A stretch of 64,000 bases of DNA from Oscillospiraceae bacterium CM (GCA_022870705.1 CP072107.1:1796501-1860500), one strand, 5' to 3'. Positions 34,383 to 43,152 are shown, counted from the stretch's first letter. Translations and numbers: made by a program. Notes: generated by a model not told the origin, from the letters alone.

Positions 34383-35987
34383 CTATCCTTTTTCTTGCAC
34401 GCGCTTCATATCAATATACTCGTCATACGTCATATTCCGGTCGATAATCTTCCCATCGTCCGTAAACTCGATGATCCGGTTTGCCACCGTCTGGATGAGC
34501 TGATGGTCGTGGGTTGTGAAAATGATGTTGCCCTTAAACTCGTCCATACCATTGTTGAGCGCCGCAATGGATTCCAAGTCAAGGTGGTTCGTCGGCTGGT
34601 CGAATATCAGAACGTTTGCGCCTGAGAGCATCATCTTCGACAGCATACACCGGACTTTTTCGCCACCCGACAGCACCTTAACGGCTTTATAAACGTCATC
34701 CCCCGAAAAGAGCATCCTGCCGAGGAAGGTGCGTAGATAGCTCTCGCGCTTATCCTCGGAGAATTGGCGCATCCAGTCCATAATGCCCAGATCGCAGTCG
34801 TTGAAGTACGCCGAATTGTCCTTCGGGAAATACGCCTGTGTCGTTGAAACGCCCCACTTCACCGTCCCCTCGTCCGGCTCGAGTTCCCCGGCGAGAATTT
34901 TATACAGCGTTGTGATGGCGATCTCGTTGGCACCGATGAGGGCAATTTTATCGTCCTTGCCCATAATGAAGCTGACCTTGTCAAGGAGTTTCACGCCGTC
35001 TACTGTCATCGAGACATCTGTGACAAAGAGCCTGTCCTTACCCGGTTCGCGTTCCATTTTAAACCCGACCCACGGATAGCGTCGCGAGGAGGCCGGAATC
35101 TCGTCCATCGTTAGCTTATCGAGCATTTTGCGGCGCGATGTCGCCTGGCGGGACTTTGATTTGTTCGCCGAAAACCGGCGGATAAATTCCTCAAGGTCCT
35201 TGATTTTATCTTCATTTTTGCGGTTTTGATCCTTGATAAGCTTCTGCATAAGCTGGCTGGCGTCATACCAGAAGTCATAGTTGCCGACGTACATTTTGAT
35301 CTTGCCGTAATCAATATCGACAATATGGGTACAGACCGTATTGAGGAAATACCGGTCGTGCGAGACGACGATGACAGTGCCCGCGTAATCGAGCAGAAAA
35401 TCCTCCAGCCAGACGACAGAGTTCACGTCGAGATTGTTCGTTGGCTCATCGAGCAAAATGATATCGGGCGTGCCGAAGAGCGCCTGCGCGAGCAGCACCT
35501 TCACCTTTTGGCGCGGCTCCAAGTCCCGCATCATCTGCTCGTGCTGCGCCGTGGCGATCCCCAGCCCCTGCAACAACTGCGAGGCGTTTGATTCGGCTTC
35601 CCAGCCGCCCAACTCGGCAAACTCTTCTTCAAGCTCGGCTGCACGGATGCCGTCGGCGTCTGTAAAGTCTTCTTTTAAATACAGCGCGTCCTTTTCCTTG
35701 CCGCACGTATACAGGCGCATATTGCCCATGACGACGGTCTCGGTGACCGTATAGTCGTCATACATATTCTGATCCTGCTTGAGGACGGACATGCGCACCT
35801 TCTGCTTGATTTCAACGCTGCCGCTTGAGGGCTCAAGCTCTCCGGCGAGAATTTTTAAAAACGTGGATTTGCCGGAGCCGTTGGCACCGATCACACCATA
35901 GCAATTACCGGCGGAAAACTGTAGGTCAACGCGGGAAAACAAGGAGGTTCCACCGTATTGCAGGCTGAGGTTCGAGACAGTTATCAT
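34383..35987 (-). CDS. ABC-F family ATPase (YkpA/YbiT-like) with atypical second site
   Basis: A 534-aa protein with two ABC ATPase domains joined by a charged helical linker (about 245-300) and no membrane helices, as in ABC-F translation factors that act on the ribosome. The first domain has GANGSGKST and 'IILLDEPTNNLD' but EPRQKVKV in place of an LSGGQ signature. The second has LSGGEKVR but the Walker A reads GANEIAITT (no Gly-Lys) and the catalytic Glu is Gln (LIFDQPTNHLD). Function is probably ribosome-related, not antibiotic export. Confidence 0.88.
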   Translation of the reverse strand: MITVSNLSLQYGGTSLFSRVDLQFSAGNCYGVIGANGSGKSTFLKILAGELEPSSGSVEIKQKVRMSVLKQDQNMYDDYTVTETVVMGNMRLYTCGKEKDALYLKEDFTDADGIRAAELEEEFAELGGWEAESNASQLLQGLGIATAQHEQMMRDLEPRQKVKVLLAQALFGTPDIILLDEPTNNLDVNSVVWLEDFLLDYAGTVIVVSHDRYFLNTVCTHIVDIDYGKIKMYVGNYDFWYDASQLMQKLIKDQNRKNEDKIKDLEEFIRRFSANKSKSRQATSRRKMLDKLTMDEIPASSRRYPWVGFKMEREPGKDRLFVTDVSMTVDGVKLLDKVSFIMGKDDKIALIGANEIAITTLYKILAGELEPDEGTVKWGVSTTQAYFPKDNSAYFNDCDLGIMDWMRQFSEDKRESYLRTFLGRMLFSGDDVYKAVKVLSGGEKVRCMLSKMMLSGANVLIFDQPTNHLDLESIAALNNGMDEFKGNIIFTTHDHQLIQTVANRIIEFTDDGKIIDRNMTYDEYIDMKRVQEKG

Positions 35988-36213
35988 GTTATCTAATCAT
36001 CCGTTTCTTTTGTTTGGCTTTATTATGCATCGCTGTCTGCGCATACATATGATGATTATAGCAAATCCTGCGGCAAAACAAAAGTTTGATTTATTCGGTC
36101 GCGTTGGCACTGTCAAATTCCTCAATTTTTGTCGGGAAAAGGCTCAATGCGTCTGGACAAGAAGCCAAATGTATCCTATAATATTTCTTACCGAAAGGCA
36201 GGTGCGAATGCCA

Positions 36214-37467
36214 ATGAAGAAAAGCCGTTTCGCAGCGTTTTTTCTCTGTTTGCTGCTATGCGCCCCGTGCGAGGTGGCCTTGGCCGCTCAGGAACCCGAA
36301 GCACCGGTGCTCCGCCAGTATACGGCCGAGCTGACTGCGTTGACGAGTTCAAAATACTATTGGGATGACGATACACAGCGTTATCTTGATTATAAGGTGC
36401 TCCATCCTGACGCGTCATGGGTATCCGTCATAACAAATGTCAATATCGGTCTTGATCACGATTTTTATACCGACACGGTCAGCGCTATAAATATCGGCAG
36501 TACGAACGTGCTCGTCAACAAATACCACGCGCTGCCGAAAACGTATGTCCCAAAGGGCCTAGAGACGATTAACGCCAAATACAGCGTTGGGACACAAAAA
36601 CTCACCCGCTCCGCCCGGCTCGCTTTTGAAAAAATGTGCGCAGACGCCAAAAAGCTTGGGTATAAAATCTTTGCCACATCTTCCTACAGAAGCTACGACA
36701 AGCAAGCGGCCGTCTACGACAGCTTTTATACGCCGGATGACCCAACGGTGCAGGACCGTCTGGCGGCACGCCCCGGCTACAGCGAACACCAGACAGGCCT
36801 TGCCGTCGACGTTATTCGTTCCAGCACCGCTCTTACAAACACATCAACCTATAAATGGTACGTAAAAAACGCCTATAAATACGGCTTTATTATCCGCTAT
36901 CCCGACGGAAAAGAGTCTGTCACCGGGTACAGCTTCGAGCCCTGGCATCTGCGTTATGTCGGTGTTAAGCTGGCGACTGCCGTTTTTAAAAGCGGCCTGA
37001 CGTTTGACGAATACTACGCGCAGGAAATCGCGCTGCCCGTTAAATCGGGCGTCGTTAAGGCCGTTGGTCTCACGGTGACAGCCCAAATTTCCGTTGCCGG
37101 TCTGATTACGCAACTGTCAACAATTGAGGTTAACGGGAATACATATTTCAAATTGCGGGACATTGCTGCATTGCTGAACAAAACGTCCCTTCAGTTTGAT
37201 GTAGCGTGGGACCCGGCGGCGCAAAAAATTGTCCTTTTAAAGGGCAGCCCGTACACTGGAGACCCGACGATCACGGTTGTGGACGCGAACAAGACCGCTC
37301 TTGTCACATCGTCAATACCAGCACTCGCCCTCGGTGACGTCATCAGTCCTGCAAGCGCCATCAACACCGGCGGCACGACCTACGTCACGCTGCCAGACCT
37401 TGCCGCGCTCCTTGGTTTTACATACATGATTGACGAAGGTGGCGTCATTTATCTCAGCGGTGTTTAG
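36214..37467 (+). CDS. VanY-type D-alanyl-D-alanine carboxypeptidase with stalk-like C-terminal domain
   Basis: A 417-aa exported protein. Signal peptide about 1-29 (ending ALAAQ). The peptidase M15B domain (about 130-270) has the zinc-site signatures 'SSYRSYDKQAAVY', 'RPGYSEHQTGLAVDV' and 'FEPWHLRYVG'. Residues ~285-417 ('GNTYFKLRDIAALLNKTSLQ', 'TYVTLPDLAALLGF') match the copper-amine-oxidase-N/stalk domain often found on surface proteins of Clostridia. It should trim D-Ala from peptidoglycan stems. The start is the second of two close ATGs, which has better spacing to AGGTG. Confidence 0.9.
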   Translation: MKKSRFAAFFLCLLLCAPCEVALAAQEPEAPVLRQYTAELTALTSSKYYWDDDTQRYLDYKVLHPDASWVSVITNVNIGLDHDFYTDTVSAINIGSTNVLVNKYHALPKTYVPKGLETINAKYSVGTQKLTRSARLAFEKMCADAKKLGYKIFATSSYRSYDKQAAVYDSFYTPDDPTVQDRLAARPGYSEHQTGLAVDVIRSSTALTNTSTYKWYVKNAYKYGFIIRYPDGKESVTGYSFEPWHLRYVGVKLATAVFKSGLTFDEYYAQEIALPVKSGVVKAVGLTVTAQISVAGLITQLSTIEVNGNTYFKLRDIAALLNKTSLQFDVAWDPAAQKIVLLKGSPYTGDPTITVVDANKTALVTSSIPALALGDVISPASAINTGGTTYVTLPDLAALLGFTYMIDEGGVIYLSGV

Positions 37468-37487
37468 ATAAGATTTGAGGTGATGAC

Positions 37488-38336
37488 GTGACCGCGGGAA
37501 CAATAAATTGGCTCTCTTCAAACCTCTCCGGCGTTGTCGCCTTGACAGCCTTTCTCGTGACAGCCGTCGGCTACTACCTGTCATTAAGCGAGTACTATAA
37601 CAAAAAAGCCTATTGGGACTATTTTTATATCCATGACCTGTGCCGGACAAGCATGCGCTCCGGCTTTCACCCGGAATATTTGTCGCTTGCCGCCGTCATC
37701 CTGCTGGTCGCCAGCTTGATTATCTGCTACTTATTTCAAAACAAAGCTTTTTTTATCATCGATTGGCCTGTCAAGCTCCTGATTCTGTGTATCGCCATTT
37801 TTGCCGTCGTGTCTCTCGCGCTGTTCTTGATTCTTTGGAAATTCCTGCTGCCAGAAGTCAATGAGCAGGGAATCTGGAAAAAGCGCCAATTTCTCAAGCA
37901 TATTGGGCTTCAGGCTTTATTCATTGCCATCGGGATAACAGGCGCGTGCCTTGTTTTTCTCCTTGCCATTGTCTTTTTCATGCTTCAAGGCTTCAATTTG
38001 GTTTCAATCGTTCTCATAGCCTTCGTCCTTGTCGCTTTGCAATTTGCCAATTACTCTTATAATCAGCGGCAGCTTGCCCACAAAAAGTGGCTGTTTATAA
38101 CGACATACCAGAATTCAACCTTTGCCGTGATAGAAACAAACAGCGACTTTATGCAGCTTGTGGCGTGCCACATCACCGGCGACCGGAAGCAATGCGCCGA
38201 GCTTGTGCTTGATGACGTTGTATTGTTGAAGACAAGGACAATCGCGTTTGAGAAAATGTATTTTGCCCAAATAAACCGCCGGATCAATCATAAAACCCGC
38301 CGCCGGAAAAGAAGCATCTTTAAAATTTTTGAATAA
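37488..38336 (+). CDS. Integral membrane protein, unknown function
   Basis: A 282-aa protein with about five transmembrane helices (near residues 12-32, 65-85, 94-118, 145-170 and 172-190) and a basic C-terminal domain of about 85 residues ending KTRRRKRSIFKIFE. GAGGTGAT precedes a GTG start. It lies 20 bp after the VanY-type gene and may be cotranscribed with it. I do not recognise a family. Confidence 0.7.
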   Translation: MTAGTINWLSSNLSGVVALTAFLVTAVGYYLSLSEYYNKKAYWDYFYIHDLCRTSMRSGFHPEYLSLAAVILLVASLIICYLFQNKAFFIIDWPVKLLILCIAIFAVVSLALFLILWKFLLPEVNEQGIWKKRQFLKHIGLQALFIAIGITGACLVFLLAIVFFMLQGFNLVSIVLIAFVLVALQFANYSYNQRQLAHKKWLFITTYQNSTFAVIETNSDFMQLVACHITGDRKQCAELVLDDVVLLKTRTIAFEKMYFAQINRRINHKTRRRKRSIFKIFE

Positions 38337-38372
38337 CAGAAATTTTCAGAAAGTAATAAATCACCAAAGAAA

Positions 38373-38408
38373 AGAGAGCTTGCAATCACTTGCAAGCTCT
38401 CTTTTTTG
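38373..38408. terminator. Terminator next to the truncated tRNA-Lys copy
   Basis: AAGAGAGCTTGCAA and TTGCAAGCTCTCTT form a stem with a TCAC loop and T-runs on both sides. It abuts the duplicated tRNA-Lys 3' end exactly where the tRNA cluster terminator abuts the intact tRNA-Lys. Confidence 0.85.
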
Positions 38409-38456
38409 GTGACCCGTCCGCGACTCGAACACGGGACACCCTGCTTAAAAGGCAGT
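38402..38456 (-). pseudogene. Truncated tRNA-Lys copy (attachment-site remnant)
   Basis: 55 bp identical, except for one base, to 39805-39859. It covers tRNA-Lys nucleotides 28-76 (anticodon arm to CCA) plus a T-run, while the 5' half of the tRNA is absent. This is the pattern left by site-specific integration into a tRNA gene. Confidence 0.9.
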
Positions 38457-38569
38457 ATTTTATTATATCAGACTACCTCAATTTTACACCTGTTTTTCTA
38501 TGGTCAAACTGCAGCCGAATTATTTTAAGTATTTCGTGTATGTCGGTGAATTCCGTTCCATATCAGCCT

Positions 38570-39484
38570 TTACCGCTTTTTTGTTGTCATTTGTGTGGAA
38601 ACTAGGTTATTTGTAGTATCTAGTTTTTCAGTACTGTTTAATAAGTCTGTCCAATTTGTAGGAAATCCAATATGGTTAAGTTTAATAACACCATCGTACT
38701 CATTTATCAGAGCCTCAAGTGCCGTTAATGTCTCACTATTCCATCGTTGTTTATCTGGAAATAGGTATTTTATTATGCAAATATAATCAAATACTGTATT
38801 GCTCAGTTGGCGGTATCTTTCTGGCGTTTTTGGAAATTTTGAAAATCTCCGGTAATATAACCGCCCATAATGCGCGCAAATATTTCGTATGTCCGTACAG
38901 CAAGCCAGCCAGCTCTGTAATACATCTGCATTAACGGCAAAATCATTTTCTGCAACTGATCGACGGTCTACACCCTTTAAATCAGCAAAGAAAAATGATA
39001 ACATCCCAAATGTAAACAATTCAACTGCAACCCATATCGGGAATTGACCCTCATAGTTCTCGAGGTGGTGCTTAACGTATAGGACATTTCTATTATTACT
39101 AATTTCAGCCTTAATCTTATTTTCAAAAAGTTCATGTTTGTGTTTCTGGTTGAAGTTGTTGCTGTCTTTATAGCCCAACGCGCCATATTCATGCGAGTGA
39201 TAGTACGCTAATCTTGTCCTAAGTTTTATTTCAATCTCCTCTATAGCAGTTAAAAGGATTCGTCGCAATTTCCGGTCAAATTCGTAAATGTTATATATTC
39301 GTTCAATAGTGACGTCAAAATATGTATCATCAGCTTTTTTGAAGGGTAAAAAATATGCGGTAAGTCTATAGTAGTTGACATTTTGAAGAATTTTTTGGCA
39401 TTCCCCATCATCAGAAATCTGGCACCCACGAGCTCTTAATTTTATTATTTGCTGCTCGTATGTTGTCGGTTGCTTTACCTCCAC
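38570..39484 (-). CDS. Abi_2 family (AbiD/AbiF-like) abortive infection protein
   Basis: A 304-aa protein matching the Abi_2 family: N-terminal 'TTYEQQIIKLRARGCQI', the tyrosine-rich 'VNYYRLTAYFLPF', 'IEEIEIKLRTRLAYYHS' and the hallmark 'DIRNICAHYGRLYYRRF'. The R-N-x-x-A-H motif is HEPN-like and suggests RNase activity. Lactococcal AbiD/AbiF proteins abort phage infection. It is a GTG start preceded by GAGAGG, AT-rich compared with neighbours, and the sole gene of the island. Confidence 0.9.
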   Translation of the reverse strand: MEVKQPTTYEQQIIKLRARGCQISDDGECQKILQNVNYYRLTAYFLPFKKADDTYFDVTIERIYNIYEFDRKLRRILLTAIEEIEIKLRTRLAYYHSHEYGALGYKDSNNFNQKHKHELFENKIKAEISNNRNVLYVKHHLENYEGQFPIWVAVELFTFGMLSFFFADLKGVDRRSVAENDFAVNADVLQSWLACCTDIRNICAHYGRLYYRRFSKFPKTPERYRQLSNTVFDYICIIKYLFPDKQRWNSETLTALEALINEYDGVIKLNHIGFPTNWTDLLNSTEKLDTTNNLVSTQMTTKKR

Positions 39485-39515
39485 AAAATTTCCTCTCCGT
39501 CTATAAAAAATAAAT

Positions 39516-39562
39516 GCCCCCCCGGGGACACTTCACACATTTCTGTGGAGAGGTGCGGGGGG
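39516..39562. repeat. Imperfect hairpin upstream of the Abi gene
   Basis: CCCCCCC (39517-39523) can pair with GGGGGG (39557-39562), and ACTTCACAC with GTGGAGAGGT inside it. It lies 30 bp before the Abi start in the 5' leader and may be a regulatory or terminator-like structure. Confidence 0.5.
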
Positions 39563-39773
39563 TCCTGTTATCTTTATTATACACAGGATGAAAGGATTTG
39601 CAACACAATGCAATTTTGCACTGTGAATTTGGGCACTATATATTGTGCTTTAGCGAAAATTTTTGTCAATTATTTAAAAATTTTTTTAAATATGCAAAAA
39701 AACCACTGGACATTACGGGATTCAAGTTGCTGCCGATGGTTGCTAAACGTTACTAACAAATCTATATAAAAAC

Positions 39774-39810
39774 AAAAAGTCCTGTAGTTCTTGTAACTAC
39801 AGGACTTTTT
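39774..39810 (-). terminator. Terminator of the tRNA cluster
   Basis: AAAAAGTCCTGTAGTT pairs with AACTACAGGACTTTTT around a short loop, and lies directly 3' of tRNA-Lys on the minus strand. Confidence 0.88.
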
Positions 39811-39886
39811 TGGTGACCCGTCCGCGACTCGAACGCGGGACACCCTGCTTAAAAGGCAGGTGCTCTGCCGACTGAGCTAACGGGTC
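39811..39886 (-). tRNA. tRNA-Lys (TTT), integration target
   Basis: A 76-nt tRNA with GACCCGT/ACGGGTC acceptor stem, anticodon stem CCTGC/GCAGG around CTTTTAA and encoded CCA. Its 3' 49 nt are duplicated at 38408-38456. Confidence 0.96.
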
Positions 39887-39892
39887 ATATAA

Positions 39893-39964
39893 CTGGGATG
39901 GCAGGGTTCGAACCTGCGAATGCCAGAGTCAAAGTCTGGTGCCTTACCGCTTGGCTACATCCCA
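39893..39964 (-). tRNA. tRNA-Gln (TTG)
   Basis: Cloverleaf with TGGGATG/CATCCCA acceptor stem and anticodon stem CCAGA/TCTGG around CTTTGAC. No CCA is encoded. It is 6 bp from tRNA-Lys. Confidence 0.94.
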
Positions 39965-40059
39965 TGATCGGGACCTCTGGCTGGACTGGCGCTTGAGACG
40001 GGTGACGGGGCTTTGCATTATTTCAGTCCTTTTCGGGCGAAAAGGACTGAAAAGATAAG

Positions 40060-40134
40060 GGTGGATGAAGGGATTCGAACCCTCGACCCTCGGAACCACA
40101 ATCCGATGCTCTAACCAACTGAGCTACACCCACC
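40060..40134 (-). tRNA. tRNA-His (GTG)
   Basis: Anticodon stem TCGGA/TCCGA around TTGTGGT. The extra 5' G(-1) opposite C73 typical of tRNA-His is present. No CCA is encoded. Confidence 0.94.
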
Positions 40135-40170
40135 ATTTGGGGAATGAAACCATTCCCTTTTTGGCCCTGC

Positions 40171-40247
40171 TGGCACGCCAAAAGGGATTCGAACCCCTGA
40201 CCTACTGCTTAGAAGGCAGTTGCTCTATCCTACTGAGCTATTGGCGC
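40171..40247 (-). tRNA. tRNA-Arg (TCT)
   Basis: Acceptor stem GCGCCAA/TTGGCGT, anticodon stem ACTGC/GCAGT around CTTCTAA, encoded GCCA end. Confidence 0.94.
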
Positions 40248-40279
40248 GTATTAAAAAACGCCGTCTACTTTAAATTGAT

Positions 40280-40353
<74 letters not shown>

Positions 40354-40479
40354 ATGCGTCGGAAACTGAAACGGCGCTCCCACCGCTTCGCCCAGACGCA
40401 GCGGCAGCTGCCTGCGCGAAGGCCGGTTTTTTGTAACGCGGCCGTAAAACGACGGCTTAAAAATAATAGCATTCGGCCA

Positions 40480-41538
40480 TTAAAATGTCAATATCTTTTT
40501 ATCACAGTAGGCGCAGCTGCCCGCTTTAACAAGCGGCGGCAAATAGAGCTCTGAGGCCGTAATACATCTGGAATTTTGGCAGCAGCGCGGCGTGTCAAAA
40601 CCGGCCGGGCCTGTTGCCTGCCGCTCGAAATGGCTCATTTTATAGAGCAGCGCCATGCGGATAAACATACCGTAGCGCGCCTGCTCAAAGTAAACGGCAC
40701 GCGGGTCGTCATCCACGTCGCGTGCGATTTCGTCCAGCCGTGGCAGCGGGTGCATGACAAGCATGTCCGCCTTGGCGTGACGGAGCTTATCCCGCGTCAG
40801 AACGTAAATGCTTTTAAGACGCTCGAACTCGGCAGGATCATTAAACCGCTCGCGCTGGATGCGTGTCATATACAAAACGTCAAGCTCCGGCAGCGTCTCT
40901 TCCAGATTCGTCACTTCGACAAAGTTCTGATGGTTGGCCTTTAAATACTCCGTCATATAGTCCGGCATGGCCAGCTCGCGCGGGGCTATAAGGTAAAACT
41001 TAATGTCCGGGAATTTGGAAAGCGCCAGAATGAGTGAGTGCACCGTCCGCCCGTTTTTCAAATCGCCGCAGAGACCAACGTGCAGATTCTTGATGCCGCC
41101 GCGCTTTTGCGATATCGTCGTAAGATCCGTCAGCGTTTGGGTCGGGTGGAAATGGCCGCCGTCACCGGCATTGATGATCGGCACCTCGGAGTAAAGCGAC
41201 GCCGCGAGCGCCGCGCCTTCGTGTGGGCTGCGGATAACGATGGTGTCGGCGTATGAGCTCATCATGCGCACCGTATCGGCAAGCGATTCCCCCTTGGCCA
41301 TTGACGTCGCGCTCGGCTCTGAAAAGCCGAATACACTGCCGCCAAGACGCATCATGGCCGACTGAAAGGAGAAATTCGTCCGCGTACTCGGCTCGTAAAA
41401 GAGCGAAGCCATTACCCTGCCGCTGCAGGAGAGGCTAAAGTCGTTCGGATGTGCAATGATGTCGCAGCAGAGGGCGTACAGCTCGTCCCACCACGATACG
41501 GTGACATCCTCAATGCTGATGAGATGCCGCAGTGCCAA
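40480..41538 (-). CDS. pyrB: Aspartate carbamoyltransferase with PyrI-type zinc-binding tail
   Basis: A 352-aa protein whose first ~305 residues are the catalytic chain: carbamoyl-phosphate loop 'YEPSTRTNFSFQSAMMRLG', Lys loop in 'SMAKGESLADT', and 'HPLPRLDEI'. The last ~45 residues carry C-x4-C-x16-C-x2-C (CQNSRC ... CAYC), matching the zinc domain of the regulatory chain PyrI, which in E. coli docks onto PyrB; the allosteric nucleotide-binding domain of PyrI is absent. A TTG start at 41538 is chosen because GGGGAGG lies 9 bases upstream. It is not linked to pyrC-pyrF at 20-22 kb. Confidence 0.93.
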   Translation of the reverse strand: MALRHLISIEDVTVSWWDELYALCCDIIAHPNDFSLSCSGRVMASLFYEPSTRTNFSFQSAMMRLGGSVFGFSEPSATSMAKGESLADTVRMMSSYADTIVIRSPHEGAALAASLYSEVPIINAGDGGHFHPTQTLTDLTTISQKRGGIKNLHVGLCGDLKNGRTVHSLILALSKFPDIKFYLIAPRELAMPDYMTEYLKANHQNFVEVTNLEETLPELDVLYMTRIQRERFNDPAEFERLKSIYVLTRDKLRHAKADMLVMHPLPRLDEIARDVDDDPRAVYFEQARYGMFIRMALLYKMSHFERQATGPAGFDTPRCCQNSRCITASELYLPPLVKAGSCAYCDKKILTF

Positions 41539-41727
41539 AACATCTCGCCTCCCCGTGTCAATATGTAAAAAGTATACCACATTTTATGGTTTTCGACAAG
41601 CAATCTTCCGCAAAATACATGCACTTACTCAAAGCAACCGCCGCCTGACGAAAGGGGACAAAGCGCTTATAAAACCAGCGGTGTTGCGGCCGGTACGCGG
41701 CGGTCTGTCCCCGTTTGAGCGCCGCCC

Positions 41728-43005
41728 TCAGACGACCTTGTTGATGCGGTACATCGCGTTGAGCACGAGAAATTGCGCTCTGAAGAGATCGTCAAGCGTC
41801 CAGTAGCTCAGGCCGCCAAGGCCATATTCATTCATGAGCCGGAGCCGTGCCTGAATACTGCGCGCGTCGTCAAACCACACCTCGTGCCGTTTGCCCTGCC
41901 GGTCATAATAGTTGAAAAATGGTGCCTGCGACTTTTCGTCGTAGCGGATCAGGGCACCCACGTCTGAAGCCAGTTCAACCGCCTCGGTGTTGGAAAGCGG
42001 CCGGGCTGTCGACCCCTGTACAAACGGCAGTGTCCAGTCATACCCGTAGTTCGGCATCCCCATCAGTATTTTCCGCGCCGGAATAGCGGTGACGGCGTAA
42101 TCAAGCACTTTCCGAACCTGATCGATCGGGGCAACTGCCATCGCCGGCCCGGCGATATACCCCCATTCATACGTCATGATGATGACAAAATCAACGAGCG
42201 CACCGTGCACGGGATAGTCATGCGCCTCATATAGCGTGCCGACCTGTGATGCCGAGAGCTTCGGGGCGATGGCCGTCATGACGATGTATCCCTCGTTATG
42301 CAGCAGCGGGACGACACGGCGCAAAAACTGATTGTAGCTTTCGCGGTCATAAGGATAGATATACTCAAGATCAAAGATGACGCCTTCATAATCCCGCTGG
42401 CGGAGGGCCGCCATCATGTTCGTTATAAATGTATCCTGAACCGTTTCATCTGTTAAAAGCGCGTGGGCTATGTCGCTGGAAAAGCCGCCGCTTGGCTGGA
42501 TATTGGTGACACACAGCATTGGCGCGACACCGGCGCGTCTGGCCTCTTGCCGGAGCACATCGTCTTTGACCGGCGTAATACCGCCGCCTTCATCGGCCAT
42601 CCAGGAGAAGAGGCTTATGTACGTCAGAGACGGATACGATTCCCGCAACGCCTCCTTCGGTGCGGTGACGGTAAAACCGTTGACGCTGACAGACCCGAGC
42701 ATGACGTCCGGGAACGGTATGGTGATCGTCTGGCCGGGGTATAATCTGGAACGGTCCGTCAGGGACGGATTGGCGGCGACAAGGGCGGCGACGCTGGTGC
42801 CGTAAGTACGCGCAATGGTATAAAGGCTATCGCCCGGCTTCACCTGATAGGCAACGCTCGTCACGGGGATGAAAAGTGCCTGGCCCTCCACAAGGCGCAG
42901 CGGGTCGCGAATCTGATTGTCATAGACGAGCGCGTCAACCGATACGCCATATTTATTGGCAATAGCATACAGGCTGTCACCCCGCCTGACGGTGTATATG
43001 GTCAA
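41728..43005 (-). CDS. LysM-GH18 spore cortex-lytic type enzyme (SleL/YaaH-like)
   Basis: A 425-aa protein with two N-terminal LysM repeats ('YTVRRGDSLYAIANKYGVSV', 'YQVKPGDSLYTIARTYGTSV') and a glycoside hydrolase family 18 domain (about 105-420) whose catalytic segment is GVIFDLEYI. This order is that of SleL/YaaH N-acetylglucosaminidases that degrade cortex fragments during germination. There is no signal peptide, as in spore-surface homologues. The TTG at 43005 is preferred because AAAGG abuts the nearby ATG and sits nine bases before the TTG. Confidence 0.9.
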   Translation of the reverse strand: MTIYTVRRGDSLYAIANKYGVSVDALVYDNQIRDPLRLVEGQALFIPVTSVAYQVKPGDSLYTIARTYGTSVAALVAANPSLTDRSRLYPGQTITIPFPDVMLGSVSVNGFTVTAPKEALRESYPSLTYISLFSWMADEGGGITPVKDDVLRQEARRAGVAPMLCVTNIQPSGGFSSDIAHALLTDETVQDTFITNMMAALRQRDYEGVIFDLEYIYPYDRESYNQFLRRVVPLLHNEGYIVMTAIAPKLSASQVGTLYEAHDYPVHGALVDFVIIMTYEWGYIAGPAMAVAPIDQVRKVLDYAVTAIPARKILMGMPNYGYDWTLPFVQGSTARPLSNTEAVELASDVGALIRYDEKSQAPFFNYYDRQGKRHEVWFDDARSIQARLRLMNEYGLGGLSYWTLDDLFRAQFLVLNAMYRINKVV

Positions 43006-43152
43006 TATGATCATCCTTTCTGCCAATTGACATGGCATAATATTTTATTGTATTCCTGACCACGCGGTATTGACTCTTGGACGAAGCGCGCCGATAATAA
43101 TAAAAGCGGGGCAACGCGGCCCCGACGGATGCAATTAGAGGTGACACAGCAG

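Larger units (their letters stand above)
38457..39859. mobile_element. Small tRNA-Lys island carrying an Abi_2 gene
   Basis: About 1.35 kb of AT-rich DNA between the truncated tRNA-Lys copy and the intact tRNA-Lys gene, with the 55-bp core repeated at both ends in direct orientation. The only gene is the Abi_2 protein; there is no integrase or transposase. The island also carries a terminator on each side, so tRNA termination is preserved after insertion. Confidence 0.8.

Noticed and set aside
34230-34625. 131-aa plus-strand frame next to tRNA-Val
   Set aside because: It covers intergenic DNA and the antisense of the ABC-F gene end, with no homology or ribosome site.
36047-36207. N-terminal extension of the VanY-type gene from 35986
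   Set aside because: The extended frame adds residues ahead of a clear signal peptide and overlaps the start of the divergent ABC-F gene; the start near 36208-36214 is better supported.
38457-38569. Recombinase or small gene at the edge of the tRNA-Lys island
   Set aside because: No frame of useful length or ribosome site exists in the remaining island DNA on either strand.
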